Shown piece by piece: positions 51,384 to 62,416 of a DNA stretch of 64,000 nucleotides. Within the stretch, counting starts at the first letter, position 1, and every line of letters starts with the position of its first letter. A program made the translations under genes and the position numbers. A model generated the notes under the pieces. It was not told the origin of the DNA, did no database searches, and saw nothing but the letters and a program-made list of their open reading frames with translations. The stretch comes from Halisarca cf. caerulea (lineage: Eukaryota > Porifera > Demospongiae > Chondrillida > Halisarcidae), in NCBI GenBank assembly GCA_963170055.1, contig CAUJGJ010000064.1, positions 50,848 to 114,847 on the forward strand, in the 5' to 3' direction.

Positions 51384-53883
51384 ATCCAACACTACACAAA
51401 TACGCCCACAGCTCTTCAGCAAGGTCATGTGTGTCCACTGGGAATGTGCGTGGTGCTAGTGCCAAATATTGGTATTAGCACCAGCATATCCAATACTACA
51501 CAAATACGTCCCACAGTAGTTAAGAAACTTCATGTTTTTCCACTGGGAATGTTTGTGGTGCTAGTGCCAAATATTGGTATTAACACCAGCATATCCAACA
51601 CTACACAAATACGCCCACAGTAGTTAAGAAAGTTCATGTGTGTCCACTGGGAATGTGCGTGGTGGTAGTGCCAAATATTGGTATTAGCACCAGCATATCC
51701 AACACTACTCAAATACGCCCACAGCACTTTAGAAAGGTCATGTGTGTCCACTGGGAATGTGCGTGGTGTTAGTGCCCAATATTGGTATTAGCACCAGCAT
51801 ATCCAAAACTACATAAAATACGCCCACAGCACTTAAGAAAGGTCATGTGTGTCCCCTGGGAATGTGCGTGGTGCTAGTGCCAAATATTGGTATTAGCACC
51901 AGCATATCAAACACTACACAAATACGCCAACAGAACTTCAAAAAAGACACCTGTCTCCACTGGGAATGTGCGTGGTGCTAGTGCCAAATATTGGTATTAG
52001 CACCAGTATATCCAACACTACACAAATGCGCCCACAGCACTTCAGAAACTTCATGTGTGTCCACTGGGAATGTTGGAGGTGCTAGTGCCAAATATTTGTA
52101 TTAGCACCAGCATATCCAACACTACGCAAATACGCCCACAGAACTTTAGAAAGGTCATGTGTGTCCACTGGGAATGTGCGTGGTGCTAGTGCTAAATATT
52201 GGTATTAGCACCAGCATATCCAACACTACACAAATACGCCCACATAAGTTAAGAAACTTCATGTTTTTCCACTGGGAATGTGCGTGGTGCTAGTGCCAAA
52301 TATTGGTATTAGCACCAGCATATCCAACACTACACAAATACGCCCACAGCACTTCAGAAAGGTCATGTGTGTCCACTGGGAATGTGCGTGGTGCTAGTGC
52401 CAAATATTGGTATTAGTACCAGCATATCCAACACTACATAAAATACGCCCACAGCACTTAAGAAAGGTCATGTGTGTCCACTGGGAATGTGCGTGGTGCT
52501 AGTACCAAATATTGGTATTAGCACAAGCATATCCAACACTACACAAATACGCCCACAGCACTCAAGAAAGGTCATGTGTGTCCACTGGGAATGTGCGTGG
52601 TGCTAGTGCCAAATATTGGTATTAGCACCAGCATATCCAACACTACACAAATACGCCCACAGCACTTCAGAAACTTCATGTGTGTCCACTGGGAATGTTG
52701 GAGGTGCTAGTGCCAAATATTTGTATTAGCACCAGCATATCCAACACTACTCAAATACGCCCACAGCACTTTAGAAAGGTCATGTGTGTCCACTGGGAAT
52801 GTGCGTGGTGCTAGTGCCAAATATTGGTATTAGCACCAGCATATCCAACACTACACAAATACGCCCACAGCACTTCAGAAAGGTCATGTGTGTCCACTGG
52901 GAATGTGCGTGGGGCTAGTACCAAATATTGGTATTAGCACAAGCATATCCAACACTACACAAATACGCCCACAGCACTTAAGAAAGGTCATGTGTGTCCA
53001 CTGGGAATGTGCGTGGTGCTAGTGCCAAATATTGGTATTAGCACCAGCATATCCAACGCTACACAAATACGCCCACAGCACTTCAGAAAGGTCATGTGTG
53101 TCCACTGGGAATGTGCGTGGTGCTAGTACCAAATGTTGGTATTAGCACAAGCATATCCAACACTACACAAATACGCCCACAGCACTCAAGAAAGGTCATG
53201 TGTGTCCACTGGGAATGTGCGTGGTGCTAGTGCCAAATATTGGTATTAGCACCAGCATATCCAACACTACACAAATACGCCCACAGCACTTCAGAATGGT
53301 CATGTGTGTCCCCTGGGAATGTGCGTGGTGCTAGTGCCAAATATTGGTATTAGCACCAGCATATCAAACACTACACAAATACGCCAACAGCACTTCAGAA
53401 AAGACACCTGTCTCCACTGCAAATGTGCATGGTGCTAGTGCCAAATATTGGTCTTAGAACCACCATATCGAACTCTACACAAGTACACCTACAGCAATTC
53501 AGAAACTTCATGTGTGTCCACTGGGAATGTTGGAGGTGCTAGTGCCAAATATTTGTATTAGCACCAGCATATCCAACACTACTCAAATACGCCCACAGCA
53601 CTTTAGAAAGGTCATGTGTGTCCACTGGGAATGTGCGTGGTGCTAGTTCTAAATATTGGTATTAGCACCAGCATATCCAACACTACACAAATACGCCCAC
53701 ATAATTTAAGAAACTTCATGTGTGTCCACTGGGAATGTGCGTGGTGCTAGTGCCAAATATTGGTATTAGCACCAGCATATCCAACACTACATAAAATACG
53801 CCCACATCACTTAAGAAAGGTCATGTGTGTCCACTGGGAATGTGCGTGGTGCTAGTGCCAAATATTCGTATTAGCACCAGCAT
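51384..53883. repeat. 24-monomer HOR (2,500 bp), long copy L2
   Basis: It matches L1 with very few differences. For example, L1 has CACAGGGAATG near 48,310, GAATATGCG near 48,420 and GGTAATG near 48,507 where L2 has the common form. The same four insertions are present. Confidence 0.9.
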
Positions 53884-56383
53884 ATCCAACACTACACAAA
53901 TACGCCCACAGCTCTTCAGCAAGGTCATGTGTGTCCACTGGGAATGTGCGTGGTGCTAGTGCCAAATATTGGTATTAGCACCAGCATATCCAATACTACA
54001 CAAATACGTCCCACAGTAGTTAAGAAACTTCATGTTTTTCCACTGGGAATGTTTGTGGTGCTAGTGCCAAATATTGGTATTAACACCAGCATATCCAACA
54101 CTACACAAATACGCCCACAGTAGTTAAGAAAGTTCATGTGTGTCCACTGGGAATGTGCGTGGTGGTAGTGCCAAATATTGGTATTAGCACCAGCATATCC
54201 AACACTACTCAAATACGCCCACAGCACTTTAGAAAGGTCATGTGTGTCCACTGGGAATGTGCGTGGTGTTAGTGCCCAATATTGGTATTAGCACCAGCAT
54301 ATCCAAAACTACATAAAATACGCCCACAGCACTTAAGAAAGGTCATGTGTGTCCCCTGGGAATGTGCGTGGTGCTAGTGCCAAATATTGGTATTAGCACC
54401 AGCATATCAAACACTACACAAATACGCCAACAGAACTTCAAAAAAGACACCTGTCTCCACTGGGAATGTGCGTGGTGCTAGTGCCAAATATTGGTATTAG
54501 CACCAGTATATCCAACACTACACAAATGCGCCCACAGCACTTCAGAAACTTCATGTGTGTCCACTGGGAATGTTGGAGGTGCTAGTGCCAAATATTTGTA
54601 TTAGCACCAGCATATCCAACACTACGCAAATACGCCCACAGAACTTTAGAAAGGTCATGTGTGTCCACTGGGAATGTGCGTGGTGCTAGTGCTAAATATT
54701 GGTATTAGCACCAGCATATCCAACACTACACAAATACGCCCACATAAGTTAAGAAACTTCATGTTTTTCCACTGGGAATGTGCGTGGTGCTAGTGCCAAA
54801 TATTGGTATTAGCACCAGCATATCCAACACTACACAAATACGCCCACAGCACTTCAGAAAGGTCATGTGTGTCCACTGGGAATGTGCGTGGTGCTAGTGC
54901 CAAATATTGGTATTAGTACCAGCATATCCAACACTACATAAAATACGCCCACAGCACTTAAGAAAGGTCATGTGTGTCCACTGGGAATGTGCGTGGTGCT
55001 AGTACCAAATATTGGTATTAGCACAAGCATATCCAACACTACACAAATACGCCCACAGCACTCAAGAAAGGTCATGTGTGTCCACTGGGAATGTGCGTGG
55101 TGCTAGTGCCAAATATTGGTATTAGCACCAGCATATCCAACACTACACAAATACGCCCACAGCACTTCAGAAACTTCATGTGTGTCCACTGGGAATGTTG
55201 GAGGTGCTAGTGCCAAATATTTGTATTAGCACCAGCATATCCAACACTACTCAAATACGCCCACAGCACTTTAGAAAGGTCATGTGTGTCCACTGGGAAT
55301 GTGCGTGGTGCTAGTGCCAAATATTGGTATTAGCACCAGCATATCCAACACTACACAAATACGCCCACAGCACTTCAGAAAGGTCATGTGTGTCCACTGG
55401 GAATGTGCGTGGGGCTAGTACCAAATATTGGTATTAGCACAAGCATATCCAACACTACACAAATACGCCCACAGCACTTAAGAAAGGTCATGTGTGTCCA
55501 CTGGGAATGTGCGTGGTGCTAGTGCCAAATATTGGTATTAGCACCAGCATATCCAACGCTACACAAATACGCCCACAGCACTTCAGAAAGGTCATGTGTG
55601 TCCACTGGGAATGTGCGTGGTGCTAGTACCAAATGTTGGTATTAGCACAAGCATATCCAACACTACACAAATACGCCCACAGCACTCAAGAAAGGTCATG
55701 TGTGTCCACTGGGAATGTGCGTGGTGCTAGTGCCAAATATTGGTATTAGCACCAGCATATCCAACACTACACAAATACGCCCACAGCACTTCAGAATGGT
55801 CATGTGTGTCCCCTGGGAATGTGCGTGGTGCTAGTGCCAAATATTGGTATTAGCACCAGCATATCAAACACTACACAAATACGCCAACAGCACTTCAGAA
55901 AAGACACCTGTCTCCACTGCAAATGTGCATGGTGCTAGTGCCAAATATTGGTCTTAGAACCACCATATCGAACTCTACACAAGTACACCTACAGCAATTC
56001 AGAAACTTCATGTGTGTCCACTGGGAATGTTGGAGGTGCTAGTGCCAAATATTTGTATTAGCACCAGCATATCCAACACTACTCAAATACGCCCACAGCA
56101 CTTTAGAAAGGTCATGTGTGTCCACTGGGAATGTGCGTGGTGCTATTTCTAAATATTGGTATTAGCACCAGCATATCCAACACTACACAAATACGCCCAC
56201 ATAATTTAAGAAACTTCATGTGTGTCCACTGGGAATGTGCGTGGTGCTAGTGCCAAATATTGGTATTAGCACCAGCATATCCAACACTACATAAAATACG
56301 CCCACATCACTTAAGAAAGGTCATGTGTGTCCACTGGGAATGTGCGTGGTGCTAGTGCTAAATATTGGTATTAGCACCAGCAT
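53884..56383. repeat. 24-monomer HOR (2,500 bp), long copy L3
   Basis: A full-length match to L2 with the same four insertions. Private changes include GCTATTTCT near 56,145. The last monomer ends GCTAAATATTGG instead of GCCAAATATTCG, so HOR identity ends inside the monomer at 56,279. Confidence 0.9.
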
Positions 56384-59300
56384 ATCCAACACTACACAAA
56401 TATGCCCACAGCACTTTAGAAAGGTCATGTGTGTCCACTGGGAATGTGCGTGGTGCTAGTGCTCAATATTGGTATTAGCACCAGCATATCCAACACTACA
56501 CAAATACGCCCACATAAGTTAAGAAACTTCATGTGTGTCCACTGGGAATGTGCGTGGTGCTAGTGCCAAATATTGGTATTAGCACCAGCATATCCAACAC
56601 TACACAAATACGCCCACAGCACTTCAGAAAGGTCATGTGTGTCCACTGGGAATGTGCGTGGTGCTAGTACCACATATTGGTATTAGCACAAGCATATCCA
56701 ACACTACACAAATACGCCCACAGCACTCAAGAAAGGTCATGTGTGTCCACTGGGAATGTGCGTGGTGCTAGTGCCAAATATTGGTATTAGCACCAGCATA
56801 TCCAACGCTACACAAATACGCCCACAGCACTTCAGAAAGGTCATGTGTGTCCACTGGGAATGTGCGTGGTGCTAGTACCAAATGTTGGTATTAGCACCAG
56901 CATATCCAACACTACACAAATACTCCCACAGCACTTCAGAAAGGTCATGTGTGTCCACTGGGAATGTGCGTGGTGCTAGTGCCAAATATTGGTATTAGCA
57001 CCAGCATATCCAACACTAAACAAATACGCCCACAGCACTTCAGAAACGTCATGTGTGTCCACTGGGAATGTGCGTGGTGCTAGTGCCCAATATTGGTATT
57101 AGCACCAGCATATCCAACATTACACAAATACGCCCACAGCACTTCAGAAAGGTCATGTGTGTCCACTGGGAATGTGCGTGGTGCTAGTACTAAATATTGG
57201 TATTAGCACAAGCATATCCAACACTACACAAATACGCCCACAGCACTTCAGAAAGGTCATGTGTGTCCACTGGGAATGTGCGTGGTGCTAGTGCCAAATA
57301 TTGGTATTAGCACCAGCATATCCAACACTACACAAATACGCCCACAGCACTTCAGAAACTTCATGTGTGTCCACTGGGAATGTTGGAGGTGCTAGTGCCA
57401 AATATTTGTATTAGCACCAGCATATCCAACACTACTCAAATACGCCCACAGCACTTTAGAAAGGTCATGTGTGTCCACTGGGAATGTGCGTGGTGCTAGT
57501 GCCAAATATTGGTATTAGCACCAGCATATCCAACACTACACAAATACGCCCACAGCACTTCAGAAAGGTCATGTGTGTCCACTGGGAATGTGCGTGGTGC
57601 TAGTGCCAAATATTGGTATTAGCACCAGCATATCCAACACTACATAAAATACGCCCACAGCACTTCAGAAAGGTCATGTGTGTCCACTGGGAATGTGCGT
57701 GGTGCTAGTACCAAATATTGGTATTAGCACAAGCATATCCAACACTACACAAATACGCCCACAGCACTCAAGAAAGGTCATGTGTGTCCACTGGGAATGT
57801 GCGTGGTGCTAGTGCCAAATATTGGTATTAGCTCCAGCATATCCAACACTACACAAATACGCCCACAGTAGTTAAGAAACTTCATGTGTGTCCACTGGGA
57901 ATGTGCGTGGTGCTAGTGCCGAATATTAGTATTAGCACCAGCATATCCAACACTACACAAATACGCCCACAGCACTTTAGAAAGGTCATGTGTGTCCACT
58001 GGGAATGTGCGTGGTGCTAGTGCCAAATATTGGTATTAGCACCAGCATATCCAATACTACACAAATACGCTCACAGTAGTTAAGAAACTTCATGTTTTTC
58101 CACTGGGAATGTTCGTGGTGCTAGTGCCAAATATTGGTATTAACACCAGCATATCCAACACTACACAAATATGCCCACAGCACTTTAGAAAGGTCATGTG
58201 TGTCCACTGGGAATGTGCGTGGTGCTAGTGCTCAATATTGGTATTAGCACCAGCATATCCAACACTACACAAATACGCCCACATAAGTTAAGAAACTTCA
58301 TGTGTGTCCACTGGGAATGTGCGTGGTGCTAGTGCCAAATATTGGTATTAGCACCAGCATATCCAACACTACACAAATACGCCCACAGCACTTCAGAAAG
58401 GTCATGTGTGTCCACTGGGAATGTGCGTGGTGCTAGTGCCAAATATTGGTATTAGCACCAGCATATCCAACACTACACAAATACGCCCACAGTACTTCAG
58501 AAAGGTCATGTGTGTCCACTGGGAATGTGCGTGGTGCTTGTACCAAATATTGGTATTAGCACAAGCATATCCAACACTACACAAATACGCCCACAGCACT
58601 CAAGAAAGGTCATGTGTGTCCACTGGGAATGTGCGTGGTGCTAGTGCCAAATATTGGTATTAGCACCAGCATATCCAACACTACACAAATACGCCCACAG
58701 CACTCAAGAAAGGTCATGTGTGTCCACTGGGAATGTGCGTGGTGCTAGTGCCAAATATTAGTATTAGCACCAGCATATCCAACGCTACACAAATACGCCC
58801 ACAGCACTTCAGAAAGGTCATGTGTGTCTACTGGGAATGTGCGTGGTGCTAGTACCAAATGTTGGTATTAGCACAAGCATATCCAACACTACACAAATAC
58901 GCCCACAGCACTCAAGAAAGGTCATGTGTGTCCACTGGGAATGTGCGTGGTGCTAGTGCCAAATATTGGTATTAGCACCAGCATATCCAACACTACACAA
59001 ATACGCCCACAGCACTTCAGAAAAGACACCTGTCTCCACTGGGAATGTGCATGGTGCTAGTGCCAAATATTGGTATTAGCACCAGCATATCCAACACTAA
59101 ACAAATACGCCCACAGCACTTCAGAAAGGTCATGTGTGTCCAATGGGAATGTGCGTGGTGTTAGTACCAAATATTGGTATTAGCACCAGCATATCCAACA
59201 CTACACAAATACGCCCACAGCACTTCAGAAAGGTCATGTGTGTCCACTGGGAATGTGCGTGGTGCTAGTGCCAAATATTGGTATTAGCACCAGCATATCC

Positions 59301-59920
59301 AACACTACACAAATACGCCCACAGCACTTCAGAAAGGTCATGTGTGTCCACTGGGAATGTGCATGGTGCTAGTGCCAAATATTGGTATTAGCACCAGCAT
59401 ATCCAACACTACACAAATACGCCCACAGCATTTCAGAATCTTCATGTGTGTCCACTGGGAAAGTGCGTGGGGTTAGTACCAAATATTGGTATTAGCACCA
59501 GCATATCCAACACTACACAAATACGCCCACAGCACTTCAGAAAGGTCATGTGTGTCCACTGGGAATGTACATGGTGCTAGTGCCAAATATTGGTATTAGC
59601 ACCAGCATATCCAACACTACACAAATACGCCCACAGCATTTCAGAATCTTCATGTGTGTCCACTGGGAATGTGCATGGTGCTAGTGCCAAATATTGGTAT
59701 TAGCACCAGCATATCCAACACTACACAAATACGCCCACAGTAGTTAAGAAACTTTATGTGTGTCTACTTGGAATGTGCTTGGTGCTAGTGCCAAATATTG
59801 GTATTAGCACCAGCATATCCAACACTACACAAATACGCCCACAGTACTTCAGAAACTTCATGTGTGTCCACTGGGAATGTGCGTGGTGCTAGTGCCAAAT
59901 ATTGGTATTAGCACCAGCAT
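56384..59920. repeat. Non-HOR mosaic of GGTC, CACTCAAG and CATTTCAG monomers
   Basis: About 34 monomers, mostly GCCAAATATTGG. Short echoes of the 24-mer HOR appear: GTTGGAGG (57,38x), GCCGAATATTAG (57,92x), CACATAAGTTAAG (56,51x and 58,27x), ACCAAATGTTGG (56,87x and 58,85x) and AAAAGACACCTGTCTCC (59,02x). The last 1-bp insertion of the window (CATAAAATACG) is near 57,645. No long exact duplication was seen. Confidence 0.8.
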
Positions 59921-60232
59921 ATCCAACACTACACAAATACGCCCACAGCACTTCAGAAAGGTCATGTGTGTCCACTGGGAATGTGCGTGGTGCTAGTGCC
60001 AAATATTGGTATTAGCACCAGCATATCCAACACTACACAAATACTCCCACAGCACTTCAGAAAGGTCATGTGTGTCCACTGGGAATGTGCGTGGTGCTAG
60101 TGCCAAATATTGGTATTAGCACCAGCATATCCAACACTACACAAATACGCCCACAGTAGTTAAGAAACTTCATGTGTGTCCATTGGGAATGTGCGTGGTG
60201 CTAGTGCCAAATATTGGTATTAGCACCAGCAT

Positions 60233-60336
60233 ATCCAACACTACACAAATACGCCCACAGCACTTCAGAAAGGTCATGTGTGTCCACTGGGAATGTGCGT
60301 GGTGCTAGTGCCAAATATTGGTATTAGCACCAGCAT
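60233..60336 (+). repeat. Representative consensus-like monomer (AAAGGTC class)
   Basis: This 104-bp unit is a good example of the commonest form in the right part of the window. In order it holds: the ATCCAACACTACACAAATAC block; ACGCCCACAG with the first CpG; the class-defining segment CACTTCAGAAAGGTCATG; TGTGTGTCCACTGGGAATG; GTGCGTGG with the second CpG; and the dyad centred on AATATT. The other major class carries AAACTTCATG instead of AAAGGTCATG, a two-base CT to GG difference. A palindromic AATATT, the SspI recognition sequence, lies at offset 82-87 and recurs in most but not all units. Confidence 0.95.
60269..60276 (+). promoter_or_regulatory. NBRE-like AAAGGTCA motif (example; recurs in GGTC-class monomers)
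   Basis: AAAGGTCA is the published core of the monomeric orphan nuclear receptor site (NBRE, NGFI-B family). It occurs at the same offset as the HSE-like site of the other class, and the two differ by adjacent bases CT versus GG. An 8-bp match is easily fortuitous, and the multiplicity comes from tandem amplification. Confidence 0.25.
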
Positions 60337-60340
60337 ATCC
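60290..60340 (+). other. Representative dyad / potential hairpin present in each monomer
   Basis: The left arm TGGTGCTAGTGCC (60,300-60,312) pairs with GGTATTAGCACCA (60,320-60,332) across a 7-nt AAATATT loop, giving 13 pairs of which two are G-T. Past a one-base bulge at 60,299, TGTGC pairs with GCATA (one G-T). Past a second bulge at 60,293, GGA pairs with TCC at the start of the next monomer. This gives 21 pairs in 51 nt, and the fold crosses the monomer boundary used here. The arms are conserved in most monomers, although variants such as GCGTTGTGC or ATATTTG break single pairs. Hairpin or cruciform formation is inferred from sequence only. Confidence 0.8.
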
Positions 60341-61168
60341 AACACTACACAAATACGCCCACAGCACTTCAGAAAGGTCATGTGTGTCCACTGGGAATGT
60401 GCGTGGTGCTAGTGCCAAATATTGGTATTAGCACCAGCATATCCAACACTACACAAATATGCCCACAGCACTTCAGAAAGGTCATGTGTGTCCACTGGGA
60501 ATGTGCGTGGGGCTAGTGCCAAATATTGCTATTAGCACCAGCATATCCAACACTACACAAATACGCCCACAGCATTTCAGAATTTTCATGTGTGTCCACT
60601 GGGAATGTGCGTGGTGCTAGTACCAAATAATGGTATTAGCACCAGCATATCCAACACTACACAAATACGCCCACAGTACTTCAGAAACTTCATGTGTGTC
60701 CACTGGGAATGTGCGTGGTGCTAGTGCCAAATATTGGTATTAGCACCAGCATCTCCAACACTACACAAATACGCCCACAGCATTTCAGAATCATCATGTG
60801 TGTCCACTGGGAATGTGCGTGGTGCTAGTACCAAATATTGGTATTAGCACCAGCATATCCAACACTACACAAATACGCCCACAGTAGTTAAGAAACTTTA
60901 TGTGTGTCCACTTGGAATGTGCGTGGTGCTAGTGCCAAATATTGGTATTAGCACAAGCATATCCAACACTACACAAATATGCCCAAAGCACTTCAGAAAC
61001 TTCATGTGTGTCCATTGGGAATGTGCGTGGGGCTAGTGCCAAATATTGGTATTAGCACCAGCATATCCAACACTACACAAATACGCCCACAGCATTTCAG
61101 AATCATCATGTGTGTCCACTGGGAATGTGCGTGATGCTAGTGCTCAATATTGGTATTAGCACCAGCAT

Positions 61169-62416
61169 ATCCAACACTACACAAATACGCCCACAGCACT
61201 TCAGAAAGGTCATGTGTGTCCACTGGGAATGTGCGTGGTGCTAGTGCCAAATATTGGTATTAGCACCAGCATATCCAACACTACACAAATACTCCCACAG
61301 CACTTCAGAAAGGTCATGTGTGTCCACTGGGAATGTGCGTGGTGCTAGTGCCAAATATTGGTATTAGCACCAGCATATCCAACACTACACAAATACGCCC
61401 ACAGTAGTTAAGAAACTTCATGTGTGTCCATTGGGAATGTGCGTGGTGCTAGTGCCAAATATTGGTATTAGCACCAGCATATCCAACACTACACAAATAC
61501 GCCCACAGCACTTCAGAAAGGTCATGTGTGTCCACTGGGAATGTGCGTGGTGCTAGTGCCAAATATTGGTATTAGCACCAGCATATCCAACACTACACAA
61601 ATACGCCCACAGCACTTCAGAAAGGTCATGTGTGTCCACTGGGAATGTGCGTGGTGCTAGTGCCAAATATTGGTATTAGCACCAGCATATCCAACACTAC
61701 ACAAATATGCCCACAGCACTTCAGAAAGGTCATGTGTGTCCACTGGGAATGTGCGTGGGGCTAGTGCCAAATATTGCTATTAGCACCAGCATATCCAACA
61801 CTACACAAATACGCCCACAGCATTTCAGAATTTTCATGTGTGTCCACTGGGAATGTGCGTGGTGCTAGTACCAAATAATGGTATTAGCACCAGCATATCC
61901 AACACTACACAAATACGCCCACAGTACTTCAGAAACTTCATGTGTGTCCACTGGGAATGTGCGTGGTGCTAGTGCCAAATATTGGTATTAGCACCAGCAT
62001 CTCCAACACTACACAAATACGCCCACAGCATTTCAGAATCATCATGTGTGTCCACTGGGAATGTGCGTGGTGCTAGTACCAAATATTGGTATTAGCACCA
62101 GCATATCCAACACTACACAAATACGCCCACAGTAGTTAAGAAACTTTATGTGTGTCCACTTGGAATGTGCGTGGTGCTAGTGCCAAATATTGGTATTAGC
62201 ACAAGCATATCCAACACTACACAAATATGCCCAAAGCACTTCAGAAACTTCATGTGTGTCCATTGGGAATGTGCGTGGGGCTAGTGCCAAATATTGGTAT
62301 TAGCACCAGCATATCCAACACTACACAAATACGCCCACAGCATTTCAGAATCATCATGTGTGTCCACTGGGAATGTGCGTGATGCTAGTGCTCAATATTG
62401 GTATTAGCACCAGCAT
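61169..62416. repeat. 12-monomer HOR (1,248 bp), copy 2
   Basis: It appears identical to the preceding unit. The pattern ends at 62,417, where a TACTTCAG monomer with GTGTTAG replaces the expected GGTC monomer. Confidence 0.92.

Larger units (their letters stand above)
59921..61168. repeat. 12-monomer HOR (1,248 bp), copy 1
   Basis: It contains ACTCCCACAG (60,043), GCGTGGGGCTAG with ATTGCTATT (about 60,510), CATTTCAGAATTTTC with ACCAAATAATGG, AGCATCTCC (60,748), CATTTCAGAATCATC, CACAAGCAT and GTGATGCTAG (61,131). The next 1,248 bp repeat it with no difference that I could find. Confidence 0.92.

Noticed and set aside
42678..54251. Minus-strand open frames of about 73 codons (for example 42,678-42,899; 45,488-45,709; 54,030-54,251)
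   Set aside because: They are reverse complements of the same monomers, identical in every HOR copy, and overlap equally meaningless + strand frames. There is no sign of coding constraint.
60313..60332. CCAAT box or TATA-like promoter in CCAATATTGG / AAATATTGG
   Set aside because: The motif is part of the dyad loop and repeats hundreds of times without a downstream gene. Treating each as a promoter is unsupported.
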